Shown here: piece by piece, positions 45,597 through 55,725 of the stretch
Numbering within the stretch: position 1 is the first letter of the stretch
Layout of the letters: each line of letters begins with the position of its first letter
Source: an uncultured Lachnospiraceae bacterium
GTDB lineage: Bacteria > Bacillota > Clostridia > Lachnospirales > Lachnospiraceae
Direction: 5' to 3'
DNA: 64,000 nucleotides
Assembly (NCBI GenBank): GCA_947626775.1
Contig: CANQTL010000002.1
Span: forward strand, 62,001-126,000
Made by a program: the position numbers and the translations under genes
The notes under the pieces: generated by a model
The model's input: the letters and a program-made list of their open reading frames with translations, nothing else
Told to the model about the DNA's origin: nothing
Databases searched by the model: none

Positions 45597-46715
45597 TCAC
45601 TGTCCAAACGCTTCCTTCAGCAGCCGGTAATAACGCTCCGTCAGCCGCCCCCTGTCGTACGCCCCAAAATCCACCTGCGCGATCCGGTCGACCGGAGCCA
45701 GCATCATGCGGACCCACGCCTCCGCATCATACGGATCCTCCACATAATTGGCTTTGTGCTGCGTCACTTCGGGAATACATGTCCTGTCCGTCGTGATCAC
45801 CACCGCCCCAAACAGCATCGCCTCAATGGGCGGCATGCCAAATCCCTCAAAGACGCTCGGAAACAGAAAGGCTCGGCAGTATTGATACAGCGCGTTTCTT
45901 ACGTCGTTCTCCACAAACCCCGTAAGAGTCACCTGGCGCTCCAGACCTTTCTCCCGGATCCTGTCCTCCAGTTTTGCCCTGCCCTCTCCGTTCACCCCGG
46001 AGATCAGAAGCCTGTCCGGCAGATCCAGCCCTCGCACCCTGATCAGTTCCATGACGGAGAGCAGCGTATCCAGATTTTTGTGCGGAATCATCTGCGACAC
46101 TGTGTAGTAGAAACCTCCCGGCTGCACGCCATACAGCTCTGCAATCCGCTCCGGAGACGCAGCGTCGTTTCGTTCTACCGTGATGGGATTGTAGATAGCG
46201 GTAATCTTATCCGGGCTGATATGATATCTCGCTAGGATATCCTCCCTGACCCATTCGGAAATAGCGACGATATGACGGGAAAAGTGTGCGTCGAGCCACC
46301 AGCACAGTCTGGAGTAGGCGATCTCGTGAAAAGGATGGTACTGCGGATAATGGGCTGCCTGCAGATCGTGTATCGTGTTGACATAGACAATGCCGCCGTT
46401 GGTAATCGGCCTGCAGTATACCGGCGCAAAGCACCGGCGGATCCCATGCTTTCTCAGGAAGCGGTTCTGACAGAAAAACTGCCATAAGATACGGCCCGCG
46501 ATGTTGGCGGACACCACTTCTGTCTCCAGAAGCTCAATTCTCTCGTCTCTCTCATAATGCGCAAACGTCTCGCGGTTATCCCGCGATACGAGAAGGAAGA
46601 GATGAAACGGTTCTCTCAGCCGTAGAAAGCCGTCCAGAAGATTTCGTATATAGAATTCCGTGCCGCCCACTTTCTTAGGGCGCAGCCATAACAGATCTAC
46701 CGCGATCTCCAGCAT
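45597..46715 (-). CDS. GT4 glycosyltransferase (mannosyltransferase-like)
   Basis: A 372-residue GT-B enzyme: LRPKKVGGTEFYIRNLLDGF, VNTIHDLQAAHYPQYH, YYTVSQMIPHKNLDTLL, GFVENDVRNALYQYC and SVFEGFGMPPIEAMLFG (EX7E region). These are the marks of the mannosyltransferase B/WbaZ-like GT4 class. Its ATG overlaps the preceding stop (TAATG), so translation is probably coupled to the DUF2304 gene. Confidence 0.85.
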   Translation of the reverse strand: MLEIAVDLLWLRPKKVGGTEFYIRNLLDGFLRLREPFHLFLLVSRDNRETFAHYERDERIELLETEVVSANIAGRILWQFFCQNRFLRKHGIRRCFAPVYCRPITNGGIVYVNTIHDLQAAHYPQYHPFHEIAYSRLCWWLDAHFSRHIVAISEWVREDILARYHISPDKITAIYNPITVERNDAASPERIAELYGVQPGGFYYTVSQMIPHKNLDTLLSVMELIRVRGLDLPDRLLISGVNGEGRAKLEDRIREKGLERQVTLTGFVENDVRNALYQYCRAFLFPSVFEGFGMPPIEAMLFGAVVITTDRTCIPEVTQHKANYVEDPYDAEAWVRMMLAPVDRIAQVDFGAYDRGRLTERYYRLLKEAFGQ

Positions 46716-47089
46716 TATTCCGCCCTTCTCTCCTTCTGCCGCTCTTCCAGCTCGCGCACGCGCTTATCCAGAATAGACAGCTCCTGCGTCAACGTCCTGA
46801 TCTTGCGGTTCTGCCGGGAGACGATCGATGTCAGCGACAGCAGGATCATGATGATAAATCCGATGGCAAAGATGAACAGCCCGTTCATGTTGTCCTGGAT
46901 GCCAAACACATGAATGATGGCCACCAGCAGTTCCGGCACCATCACAAGCACCCCCATGACCGCTCCCGCCACCAGCCAAAGCAGCGTATATTTCAGATTG
47001 AGCGCCTTCTGTTTGAGCAAATACAGGATGACGATAAAATAACAGAGCACCGCAATGATCAGCGTAAGTCTCAGTGTGGCAGGTATCAT
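46715..47089 (-). CDS. DUF2304 membrane protein
   Basis: A 124-residue protein with three or four hydrophobic segments (residues 6-25, 33-60, 66-88) and a charged C-terminal helix. It matches DUF2304 in size and layout (LKQKALNLKYTLLWL). DUF2304 genes usually sit next to a GT2 polyprenyl-phosphate sugar synthase, as here, and are thought to help flip or handle the lipid-linked sugar. The start overlaps the GT2 stop by four bases. Start ATG 47089 follows GGAGC. Confidence 0.8.
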   Translation of the reverse strand: MIPATLRLTLIIAVLCYFIVILYLLKQKALNLKYTLLWLVAGAVMGVLVMVPELLVAIIHVFGIQDNMNGLFIFAIGFIIMILLSLTSIVSRQNRKIRTLTQELSILDKRVRELEERQKERRAE

Positions 47090-47841
47090 TCCTCCGCTCC
47101 TTTCCCGTCTGGCGACGGAGCGCCGGTTCTCCGGACTCTCCTCACGCCGTAGCTGACGCGGCATATCAGTATGGCAAGCGTGACCTTGATCATATAATAG
47201 ATCGATCTCTTAAAGGTGATGGAACTGGCGCCGCCCGTTCTGGCGCGCATCTGCACCGGAACTTCGCTCACCCGCCCTCTGTGCATGATCGCGGTCACGA
47301 TCGCCTCCGGTTCGGGATAGTCCATGGGATAATCCCGGCTGTATATGTCGATAAACATTCTGTTCACTGCCCGGTAGCCGCTGGTGACGTCCATGATCCT
47401 GTGTCCTGTCGTCAGGCGGATCAGACCGCTCAGCAGCGCGATTCCCAGCCTGCGCCCCGGAGACGACTGAAATCCTTCCTTCTCGATAAAGCGGGAGCCG
47501 ATAACCACATCGGCCTCACCCCGCAGGATCGGCTGCAGCAGCCTGTCAAGATATGCGATATCATGCTGCCCGTCCCCATCCATCTGCACGGCAATATCAT
47601 AGCCGTTCCTTCGCGCATAGACATAGCCTGCCTGAACGGCGCCGCCGATCCCCAGATTGATCGAAAGATCCAGATATTCAAAATGCTCCCGGCAGCAGAG
47701 CTTCAGCGTGTCGTCCGACGACCCGTCGTTGACCACGAGATAATCATACTGCGGCGCCTGCTCCTTCATATTGGCGACCACATCCACGATATTCTCCGCC
47801 TCATTGTAGGCCGGTATGATAACCAAAACTTTCTCTCTCAT
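47086..47841 (-). CDS. GT2 polyprenyl-phosphate sugar synthase (DPM1-like)
   Basis: A 251-residue GT-A protein: VIIPAYNEAENIVDVV, VVNDGSSDDTL, QMDGDGQHD (metal site), IGSRF and DVTSGYRAVNR, the full dolichol-phosphate-mannose-synthase pattern. Only one hydrophobic C-terminal segment is present, and its DUF2304 partner may supply membrane anchoring. The product would be an undecaprenyl-phosphate sugar used by the GT-C enzymes nearby. Confidence 0.88.
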   Translation of the reverse strand: MREKVLVIIPAYNEAENIVDVVANMKEQAPQYDYLVVNDGSSDDTLKLCCREHFEYLDLSINLGIGGAVQAGYVYARRNGYDIAVQMDGDGQHDIAYLDRLLQPILRGEADVVIGSRFIEKEGFQSSPGRRLGIALLSGLIRLTTGHRIMDVTSGYRAVNRMFIDIYSRDYPMDYPEPEAIVTAIMHRGRVSEVPVQMRARTGGASSITFKRSIYYMIKVTLAILICRVSYGVRRVRRTGAPSPDGKGAEE

Positions 47842-47854
47842 AACCCCGATCCTG

Positions 47855-49462
47855 TCATCTGCTTTCTTCCGCCGCCGCTCTGCCGGAAATCAGGCTCCGG
47901 ACACGCGCCGTCCACAGCCGGCGCAGCAGCAGATAATACGCCATATAAAATATACCGAAGTTGTATACCAGATATCTCTGCTGTCCGAAGAACACCAGCG
48001 ATATCGCAACCACCATCACCGCATTGCATACCAGCGCAAACGCCATAAGTTCCGCGCACTTCCTGTCCGCCCTGCTGTCCGCAAGCCCCCATACCGTCAG
48101 GGCAATCGCCGACAGATACAAGAAGAGCGTCACCAGATGGCACAGGAAATACAGTGGTCTGATCTGGAAAAAGACGGTACTGATAAACGCCTGCGGCAGC
48201 ATCGCCGCCGTGTGATACAGAAATCTGCCGAAATGCGCCCGCAAAAGCGTCGTGCCAATCAGCATCAGCTGCGTATTGCGGACGTCGCTGACCCGGCCCT
48301 GTATAATAATTTCCGGATCGTTCTCCGCATAATAGCGCGCCGGTATCTTGAGACAGGTCGTGCCTATCCGCCCTATCCCGCCCACGATATCCTGCCACAT
48401 CCAGAGTCCTCTCTCCGCATAGACATAGCGCTGCTTTTCGGCGTCCACCGCCTCGTACAGCCTGCGGTACAGTTCCCGCACCGCCGCGTCCTCAAACAGC
48501 TTCTCATCCTCTCTGTCCGCCTCATACATGCCGCGCGCAAAGACCAGACTGACATACTGGTTCGTGATAATCATCGTGCCCGCCCTGTCCGCCAGCTCCT
48601 CAGCCGACATCTCTTCCAGCGGCTTGTCCGGCCCCTCCACGACCTCTGCGCCCTCGTCCGCCAGCTCCTGAAGATACTCCTCATATTCTTCCGGAGACTG
48701 CACCTTCATCGCAAACACGGAAAAGTCCGCATACGGTTTGACGCTCTTCATATATCCCGCCGTTATTTTCGACACCGCCAGGATACAGAGCAGGCAGAGA
48801 CAAACTCCGCCAGCCGTTCCGGCAGCCAGACGAACGAGAATCGCCGCCCTTTTTCCCCTGTCTCTCCGCCTGCAGACCACATACAGAAAGACAGCCGCGC
48901 ACACCGCAAACAGGATCTGCAGCTGGGAGCGCAGCATCGCCAGGGCGAACGCAGCCGCAAGACTGCACGCGCACCATGTATATCTCCCGGTCCACACGGC
49001 CCTGAGCGAAACGGCTGCAAACAGGTAAAACAGAGAATATGACAGCCCCTCCGTCAAGATCTGCTGCGTGGCCATAGAACCCGGCAGTTCCGTGGTATAA
49101 GGCGCCAGGGCAAGAAGAAAAAACAGACAAAGTTCCAGAGGGCGCAGATGAAATTCTTTTCCCAGCGTCCTGACAAAGAAAAGCACACACACCGCGGCCA
49201 AAACCGCCTGTTCGACAACAACCGCCGACAGATATCCCTCCATGCCGAACAGACACTGATTCAGCAGCATAAATAGCGGATAGGCCGGCATCACGCCCTC
49301 GACCAGTCCGATCTTGACATAGGAACCGCTGTCATCAAACATGACAGGTTCCCGTGAACCGGCACACAGGAAGGCGAAGAGGGCAAGGAAAAACAGAACG
49401 CCGCAGCACAGGCGCTCCCTCTGTCGCTCGTTCAGCTTTCCTCCTTTTCTGTCTTCCTCCAT
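47855..49462 (-). CDS. Polytopic membrane protein, possible GT-C
   Basis: A 535-residue protein with about 11 hydrophobic segments. The first extracytoplasmic loop has FDDSGSYVKIG (Asp-Asp), like the catalytic site in GT-C proteins; a soluble stretch of about 120 residues lies near 240-360. No closer family. It lies 17 bases after an ABC exporter and just before the GT2-DUF2304 pair, whose product it could use. Confidence 0.55.
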   Translation of the reverse strand: MEEDRKGGKLNERQRERLCCGVLFFLALFAFLCAGSREPVMFDDSGSYVKIGLVEGVMPAYPLFMLLNQCLFGMEGYLSAVVVEQAVLAAVCVLFFVRTLGKEFHLRPLELCLFFLLALAPYTTELPGSMATQQILTEGLSYSLFYLFAAVSLRAVWTGRYTWCACSLAAAFALAMLRSQLQILFAVCAAVFLYVVCRRRDRGKRAAILVRLAAGTAGGVCLCLLCILAVSKITAGYMKSVKPYADFSVFAMKVQSPEEYEEYLQELADEGAEVVEGPDKPLEEMSAEELADRAGTMIITNQYVSLVFARGMYEADREDEKLFEDAAVRELYRRLYEAVDAEKQRYVYAERGLWMWQDIVGGIGRIGTTCLKIPARYYAENDPEIIIQGRVSDVRNTQLMLIGTTLLRAHFGRFLYHTAAMLPQAFISTVFFQIRPLYFLCHLVTLFLYLSAIALTVWGLADSRADRKCAELMAFALVCNAVMVVAISLVFFGQQRYLVYNFGIFYMAYYLLLRRLWTARVRSLISGRAAAEESR

Positions 49463-49479
49463 GCGCGTCGTTTTCCTCT

Positions 49480-51258
49480 CTATTCTCCCAGGATCTCTTC
49501 CTTGCTCTTACGAACCACTCTGCCGTCCCCGACCTCATAGATCTCATCCGCGCTGCGGATAGTGGTGAGCCTGTGCGCGATGATGATCATGGTCTTGACG
49601 CCCTGCAGATGTTCGATCGCTTCCATGACCGCCGCCTCCGTGTCATTGTCCAACGCCGAAGTCGCCTCGTCCAGCACAAGAATCTCAGGGTCATGATACA
49701 GCGCCCTCGCAATGCCGATGCGCTGCCGCTGTCCTCCCGACAGCCGGACTCCTCTGTCGCCGACAATCGTATCCAGTCCGTACGGCAGACTGTCTACAAA
49801 TTCCGTGAGCTGCGCTTTCTCCATCGCCCGCCGCACAGCCTGCTCGTCTATATCCCGCTCCTTGACGCCGAAGGCAATATTATTGCGGATCGTGTCGTCT
49901 GACAGATAGATCACCTGAGGAATATATCCCACCTGGGCATGAAAAGTTTTGGGTTTCTCATGCACATTGATGCCGTCGGCCATGACAACGCCTGTCTGCG
50001 GCGCAAGCAGACCGAGCATAATATCCACCATCGTCGTCTTACCCGCTCCGGAAGAACCGATAAACGCCACTGTTTTGCCCTTGCGCACAGACAGATTGGC
50101 ATTTCTGACGACCGGTTCATCCGCATCCGGATAACAGTAGGTCACATCCTTCACTTCAATGCCGTTCTGCAGATCCCACTCCTCGCGGACTTCACTGTCC
50201 TGCTTTTCAATATACTCTTCAATCTCCCGCAGATCATGATATACCAGATCCACAGACGGAAGCGCATACAGCGTATTGGTGGCGTGTTCATTGATCCGTC
50301 CCACGCTGGGCATCAGCCGGAAAGCCGCCACTGCAAAAACCGTCAGCTGCGGAAGGAAATACGACATATCCGCCGTACCGAACACCAGCTTGACGATGAT
50401 CGCCACGAGCAGACCGGTGATCGCCACCGCCTCCACTACATACTTGGGAATGATGGAAATCGTTCTGGCGATTCTGAGCCCGCGGGCAAACCGCACGAAA
50501 TATTTGCGGTACTCATCGGTAAAATACGTTTCCCGCTCCAGAATCTTGATCTCCTTGATACCTCCCAGCGCCTGGTTCATCCACTGGTAAATCTTTCCCT
50601 CATACTCCTGATTCTCCTGTCCGAGCCTGCGGCTGTACTTTCTCGTAAGAAGCTGGAACGCCCCGACACATACAACCATCAGACCCAGAATAATAATCGT
50701 TATGGATTTGCTTACAAACAGCAGATAGATCCCCAGCACCAGACAGACCGCCAGCTCCGCCGTCAGCTCCAGCGAGTATAAGATTACCTGCATGAACTTG
50801 GATGTGTCCTCTTTCAGACTTCTCTGCAGAGTCGCAATATTTTTGTTCAGATGAAACGTGTACGGCTCCTTCATATATGTGCTCAGAAGTCTCGTGGACA
50901 ACTTCATCTCCATGTTGTAGGAGAACCGATAAATACAGCTCTTCTCCACAATCAGGTACACGTTTTTAGCCAGGTATATGCATATGATGACCCCGGACAG
51001 CGCCACCATAAAATTCTTGGCGGAAGTAAAGTGAAAAAAGCTGTACAGCGCCTGCAGATACCATTTTTTCTGTATTGTCCCCGGATCGGTGATGATATCG
51101 ATGAAGGGCATAAAGATCGTGACGCCCAGCAGTTCCAGAAAACTGCCGATCACCACCGCGACGAGCAGGATGCCGATCTTCCACTTGTCTCTTCCGTCAA
51201 AAATATACGCCAGCTTGGCGAGCATCCCCGCCCGCGTCTTCTCCTTCGCCCTGTTCAT
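49480..51258 (-). CDS. ABC exporter, fused membrane and ATPase domains
   Basis: A 592-residue half-transporter: about six membrane segments in residues 30-320, then GSSGAGKTTMVDIML, LSGGQRQRIGIARA, ILVLDEATSALD and AHRLTTIRS. Third paralogue of the window, likely flipping another lipid-linked unit. The start overlaps the acetyltransferase stop (ATGA). It lies between a hexapeptide acetyltransferase and a GT-C-like gene. Confidence 0.9.
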   Translation of the reverse strand: MNRAKEKTRAGMLAKLAYIFDGRDKWKIGILLVAVVIGSFLELLGVTIFMPFIDIITDPGTIQKKWYLQALYSFFHFTSAKNFMVALSGVIICIYLAKNVYLIVEKSCIYRFSYNMEMKLSTRLLSTYMKEPYTFHLNKNIATLQRSLKEDTSKFMQVILYSLELTAELAVCLVLGIYLLFVSKSITIIILGLMVVCVGAFQLLTRKYSRRLGQENQEYEGKIYQWMNQALGGIKEIKILERETYFTDEYRKYFVRFARGLRIARTISIIPKYVVEAVAITGLLVAIIVKLVFGTADMSYFLPQLTVFAVAAFRLMPSVGRINEHATNTLYALPSVDLVYHDLREIEEYIEKQDSEVREEWDLQNGIEVKDVTYCYPDADEPVVRNANLSVRKGKTVAFIGSSGAGKTTMVDIMLGLLAPQTGVVMADGINVHEKPKTFHAQVGYIPQVIYLSDDTIRNNIAFGVKERDIDEQAVRRAMEKAQLTEFVDSLPYGLDTIVGDRGVRLSGGQRQRIGIARALYHDPEILVLDEATSALDNDTEAAVMEAIEHLQGVKTMIIIAHRLTTIRSADEIYEVGDGRVVRKSKEEILGE

Positions 51259-51848
51259 AGCTCCGTTACTCCCGCCTCAAAAAGTGCGCTGCACAGATTA
51301 CTGTGCGAATCTCTGTCGCTGATCTTCCGTGCGGGGACTCCCGCCCACGTCGTGCCCGGCTCCGTGATATCACGCGTCACTACCGCGCCGGCGCCGACCG
51401 CCACATCGTCCGCTATCCTGACCGCGCCGATCACCTTGGCCCCGCTGCCGAAATAACAGTTGTCCCCTATCAGGGCCGCCTCATGGCTCCCGCCGGTCGC
51501 TCCGATGGTGACGCCCTCCTGCAGCCTGCAGTTTCTGCCGACCCGCGCCGCGCCGTGCACGACGATTGTCCCGTAGTGCGGGATCGCCAGCCCCGGCCCG
51601 AACACGTTGGGCGGGATGGTAAAGCCCAGCCGGACGCTCAGCCGGTGAAACCTGGCCTTGTGGTACCCGCCTATGATGCGGGCGGACAACCCCCGCCGGC
51701 AGTTGACGTCGTACTCCACCCTGCGCAGCAGGATCTCAAACTTCCAGATCTCGTCCCCGAACAGCTTCGGACGTCTGTCCCGCCGTCTGCCGAGAGCCAG
51801 CCTGTCCTGCTCCAGATACCGCTTGTATGTCTGTCTGCCGTCTATCAT
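51255..51848 (-). CDS. Hexapeptide-repeat acyltransferase (CysE/SAT-like)
   Basis: A 197-residue left-handed beta-helix protein. HYGTIVVHGAARVGRNC, QEGVTIGATGG, GDNCYFGSGAKVIG and ADDVAVGAGAVVTRD are successive hexapeptide turns; WAGVPARKI is the C-terminal seal. It resembles serine acetyltransferase but stands in a sugar cluster, so a sugar O- or N-acetyl role is more likely. ATG 51848 follows AGAGGG. Confidence 0.8.
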   Translation of the reverse strand: MIDGRQTYKRYLEQDRLALGRRRDRRPKLFGDEIWKFEILLRRVEYDVNCRRGLSARIIGGYHKARFHRLSVRLGFTIPPNVFGPGLAIPHYGTIVVHGAARVGRNCRLQEGVTIGATGGSHEAALIGDNCYFGSGAKVIGAVRIADDVAVGAGAVVTRDITEPGTTWAGVPARKISDRDSHSNLCSALFEAGVTEL

Positions 51849-51879
51849 ACCCGATCCCTCTGCCTCCACGCCGCCGGCT

Positions 51880-52743
51880 TCACAGCCACGCCCTGATCTG
51901 CGCCAGATACTCGTGGTATCCCGCCGCACGGTTCGCTTCCTCCCCGACGATGTCATGCTTCTCCAGCGGAATCTTGCCGGACGCCTTTCTCACGTACCAC
52001 TCATACTCCATATCCATGTTGCCGATGTCCAGCACACGGCGGCCCGCGTCGAACAGCGACGCCGCAAGGAATTTCGCCGCGACGCCCACCGACAGCAGAA
52101 ACAGTCTGTCTCCGCCGCAGCGCATACACTCGTCAAGGATCTCCGGGATGGCCGCGTAGGCGTCCTTAGGCGGACAGATGATGCGCTCGATCCCCGCCGC
52201 GCTGTCAAACAGATCGTTTCCAACGCCGTTGTGCGTCCTCGTCCCTTCCACGATCACAATATTTTTATTTTCCCATATTTTTCGTATTTTTGCAAACCAT
52301 CTGTCGCAGCGGCTCCGGTCCTGTCCGAAATAATAGCAGCGCGACACGAAGGTGGAGTAGTATACTCTGTCCGGATTGCAGTATTTCTCATAGGTTTTGC
52401 GGCAAAAGAGAAGATGGTCTTTCCAGAACTGCCGGCTCTCTCTGCGGTGATCGGAGAGCGTCGTGAAGATGTCCGGTATCGTCACGATCAGATCGTCGTG
52501 CGTATAAGCCAATATGTCTGCAAGCCCTGCCCCGATCTCGGGCGAAGCCTTCTGCAGCATCAGATCGACGCCCTTGATCATCACAATCTCGCCGTCGCCG
52601 AAACGCACCATGCTTTTCTCCGTGCGCAGCAGTTCGTCGATCGTCTCGTCGATATCGTAAACCCGTATGCGGTTGTGCAGTATGCCCTTCTCGTACAGAA
52701 AATAGACGAGCGCGGCAAGAATGTCTTTGATTCTGCGCTTCAT
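51880..52743 (-). CDS. GT-D fold glycosyltransferase (DUF1792-like)
   Basis: A 287-residue protein with MVRFGDGEI at residues 45-53, the DGE metal site of the GT-D fold first seen in streptococcal serine-rich-repeat protein glycosylation. Further marks are PDIFTTL and IVIVEGTRTHNGVGNDLF, where VEG-T-GVGNDL is typical of the family. It lies between a GT4 gene and an acetyltransferase. Ribosome site uncertain: GGAGG is 18 bases from ATG 52743. Confidence 0.8.
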   Translation of the reverse strand: MKRRIKDILAALVYFLYEKGILHNRIRVYDIDETIDELLRTEKSMVRFGDGEIVMIKGVDLMLQKASPEIGAGLADILAYTHDDLIVTIPDIFTTLSDHRRESRQFWKDHLLFCRKTYEKYCNPDRVYYSTFVSRCYYFGQDRSRCDRWFAKIRKIWENKNIVIVEGTRTHNGVGNDLFDSAAGIERIICPPKDAYAAIPEILDECMRCGGDRLFLLSVGVAAKFLAASLFDAGRRVLDIGNMDMEYEWYVRKASGKIPLEKHDIVGEEANRAAGYHEYLAQIRAWL

Positions 52744-52772
52744 CGCTTCTATGCTGGTTGATCCTCCGGTTT

Positions 52773-53921
52773 TTAATACAACTGCTCTCTCTGTATCCTG
52801 TCCGCCATCTCCGTGAGCGCCGTATAGTAAGTGTCAAAATTATATTTCTCCTCCAGCGCCCGATACCCTGCGGCCCCCATCCGCATCATGCGCTCCCTGT
52901 CGGTCAGCATAGCGTCCAGTTTCGCCTGCAGATCCGCCCCGTCGCAGTCCCGGAACAGATAGCCCGTCACCCCGTCCTCCACATAGCACGCCGTACCGTT
53001 CGTATCGCTGCAGATCACCGGAAGAGAATAACTCATGGCCTCAATCTGGGATACCGACGCCATCTCCAGCGTACTGGGGATCACGCACAGATCCGCCGCC
53101 AGATATTCCCGCTCCATCTCGCGGCGCGGAATGTTGGTTCTGACCGTGACGATATCCTCCATATGGTGTTCCCTCACATAGGCTCTCACCTGTCCGCAGT
53201 ATTCCTTCTGGAAATGATTTGTCGCCTCCCCGGCCAGCGTCACGCGTATGTCGTATTTCTCCCTGAGCTTCTCCACAGCGCTCAGAAGCATCAGATGATG
53301 CTTCCTGACTTCATACTTGCCGATACAGAGGATATGCGCCGCGCCTTTGTCAAAATAGGTCCTGTCCTGCCGCGCTCTCTGCGGATCTATCACAAAAGGG
53401 ACAAAATAGTCGTTTCTCCCGATCGACGTTCCCTCTCTCCTTACCCCCATCACCGGCGTCATGCGCAGCCTGGGAGACAGTCTCGCCGCAAGGCGGTGCG
53501 CCGGATCGGTCTTCGCCGGCTCCGCCCACAGCGGACTCTGATTATAGAGAATACAGGGGTACCGCTTTCTTTTGCACAGAAGATAGGCCGCCATGGAATA
53601 CACGGAGCGCTCCCGCAGGATCACAATGTCCGGCTTGTAATCGTATATAATTTTCCGCAGTCTGCCAACTGGCGGAAACCCGTGCCGGATCTTAAATACG
53701 ATCGCCGTCGGATCCTTCCTGTGAAGCACATGAACATAGAACCAGTCAATCAGTCTGTACAGCCGCGAATAGCCCAGCACAATGGGCTGCACATAAGAAT
53801 AATCCTCTATGATCGCCGCGTAATGACTGATAAAGCACACTTCATGCCCATGTTCTTTCAGTCCCTTCATAATATCCATCTGATTGGTATGGTAGCGCGG
53901 GGCCACATACAAAAATCTCAT
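52773..53921 (-). CDS. GT4 glycosyltransferase
   Basis: A 382-residue GT-B enzyme: FLYVAPRYHTNQMDIMKGL at the N-terminus, HILCIGKYEVRKHHLMLL, RRE-M-REY-AADLCVIPS, and EMASVSQIEAMSYSLPV as the donor region. The RBS GGAGGAG is strong. Substrate unknown. Confidence 0.82.
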   Translation of the reverse strand: MRFLYVAPRYHTNQMDIMKGLKEHGHEVCFISHYAAIIEDYSYVQPIVLGYSRLYRLIDWFYVHVLHRKDPTAIVFKIRHGFPPVGRLRKIIYDYKPDIVILRERSVYSMAAYLLCKRKRYPCILYNQSPLWAEPAKTDPAHRLAARLSPRLRMTPVMGVRREGTSIGRNDYFVPFVIDPQRARQDRTYFDKGAAHILCIGKYEVRKHHLMLLSAVEKLREKYDIRVTLAGEATNHFQKEYCGQVRAYVREHHMEDIVTVRTNIPRREMEREYLAADLCVIPSTLEMASVSQIEAMSYSLPVICSDTNGTACYVEDGVTGYLFRDCDGADLQAKLDAMLTDRERMMRMGAAGYRALEEKYNFDTYYTALTEMADRIQREQLY

Positions 53922-53958
53922 ACCGTCCGTTCTCCTCCGGCCGCTTCCGGCAGCTATC

Positions 53959-55725
53959 TCACTCCGGCAGAGCGTCCTTCTCGTCCACCGTCTCCTGCGT
54001 ATAGACGTCGAAAACGCCTGTGTTCTCGTTTCGCGCGATCAGCTTGGCAAAAGGATCCGTGTAGGACAGAACGCACACCGCAGCCACGACAGCCGCGCCG
54101 ATCATCAGCTCTCTTTCCATACGCCTGGCCGCAGCGCTCCCTTTTCCCGCTTCCACCAACTCGACCCTGCGCGCGAGCAGCCAGCTGCGCCACTCTCCGT
54201 AGCCGCATATGCACATCGGCAAGAGCAGAGGAATATAGAGGATCGCATAGAGTCCCTCCGCCTCCCAGAAAATATGGAACACGAAACCGCCCACAAAAGT
54301 GAGCGGCAGAAGCAGCTCACTCACCGAATGCTTCCGTCTGCGCAGCACAGCGTACAGGAACACTCCCGCCAGCATCCATGTGTGCATCAGATTGACCCAG
54401 AAAGTATAGGCATACCGCCCTTTCCCATGAAGAAGCCAGTCCAGTCCTCCTCTTCCCTCGCGCTCCTCCAGGATCCAGAGCGACTGGAAAGTCGGATTGT
54501 TCCACTGCGACGAAATCTTTTTCACAAAAAAACTTACGCTGGTACGCAGATCCTCCGGGTAACCTCTCACGATCCTTTCGATCTCCGCCGTGACGGCGTC
54601 CGAGGTTCTGTCATAATCAAAATCATTCTCGATAAAAACGCCGTTGTTGTAACCGTTATACCATCCCGGCGCCGCCTTGCCATCCTGAAGTCCCATCGCG
54701 ACCCACGCCGCCATCGGAATTCCCTTCACCTCGTTTCCCTGGTTGACGGCTCTGACGTACGCGTCCACACTCCATCTGCCCGCAGCAAAGAAAGCAAGCA
54801 GCGCCAGAATCAGCGCAAGTCTCCGCACAGTCCGGCGCATCCCATCCCTTCTATCCGTCCAAGCGCGCAGAAGCAGACAGAGAATCTGCGCAATCATGAA
54901 AATCATATAATTGGACTTCACCACGGTCGCAATCCCCATGCTCAGCCCGCAGAGAAAGAACTGCCACCACCTTGCATCCCGCTCACAGCAAAGCATCATA
55001 TAGAACGACAGCAGCGCGAACGCCATCCCCACAACAGTGCCGTACAGGAACGTGGCATACAGAAGATACGGCGCGAAGAGCAGTCCGGCAAGCGCGGTTC
55101 CCGCCTCACATGCCTGTCTGTCCCCTCCCCACAGAATACGGGCAATTTTCACAAAGAGCCAATACGCCATCGCGATCCACAGACAGTTCACAAGCTGGAA
55201 CGCCACATAATGATTCTCGCCAAACACGTACGTCAACAGCCGGAAATATGTCACCGTTCCGGTCTGAAACGGAAACACAAACAGATACTCTCCCCTGTCA
55301 AAATCCGAATAAACATGCCGGTTCAGTCTCGCCGCCGCCTCGATCACATGCATCTGATCGTACTTAGGGTAATACTGTCCCGCCAGCACAAAAGCCGCCG
55401 CCAGAACCCCGGACACGATACATACAGCGGGCGCAAAATACCGGCTGCGGATCACTCTGCCGATCCTTCCTGCCTTAATGCACAGCAGGCACAGCGAGAA
55501 AAGCAAAAATACAACAATATGTTGTAAAAAATGATCCCGAATATAAAAAGTGTGCTCAATGTTGACTTCTACCGACGCGTCCGCCGTCGGATACCGATAG
55601 CCGCCCAGATAACAGGTGCTGAAGATACTGGCCAGGAGCAGATATCCGACGATCACCGCGAACAGAAGCCATATCGCCCTGTCTGCCAATTCAGACAGAC
55701 CCGGTTTCTTATCCGCGCCCGACAT
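53959..55725 (-). CDS. GT39/ArnT-like polytopic glycosyltransferase (GT-C)
   Basis: A 588-residue protein with about 12 hydrophobic segments. The first long extracytoplasmic loop (residues 35-65) ends with ADASVEVNIEH; a second, PKYDQMHVIEAA, has the acidic pair-like region. A long extracytoplasmic stretch (about 320-410) contains the Asp-rich WYNGYNNGVFIENDFDYD. GT-C features without a precise family. Start overlaps the radical SAM stop by 17 bases. Confidence 0.65.
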   Translation of the reverse strand: MSGADKKPGLSELADRAIWLLFAVIVGYLLLASIFSTCYLGGYRYPTADASVEVNIEHTFYIRDHFLQHIVVFLLFSLCLLCIKAGRIGRVIRSRYFAPAVCIVSGVLAAAFVLAGQYYPKYDQMHVIEAAARLNRHVYSDFDRGEYLFVFPFQTGTVTYFRLLTYVFGENHYVAFQLVNCLWIAMAYWLFVKIARILWGGDRQACEAGTALAGLLFAPYLLYATFLYGTVVGMAFALLSFYMMLCCERDARWWQFFLCGLSMGIATVVKSNYMIFMIAQILCLLLRAWTDRRDGMRRTVRRLALILALLAFFAAGRWSVDAYVRAVNQGNEVKGIPMAAWVAMGLQDGKAAPGWYNGYNNGVFIENDFDYDRTSDAVTAEIERIVRGYPEDLRTSVSFFVKKISSQWNNPTFQSLWILEEREGRGGLDWLLHGKGRYAYTFWVNLMHTWMLAGVFLYAVLRRRKHSVSELLLPLTFVGGFVFHIFWEAEGLYAILYIPLLLPMCICGYGEWRSWLLARRVELVEAGKGSAAARRMERELMIGAAVVAAVCVLSYTDPFAKLIARNENTGVFDVYTQETVDEKDALPE

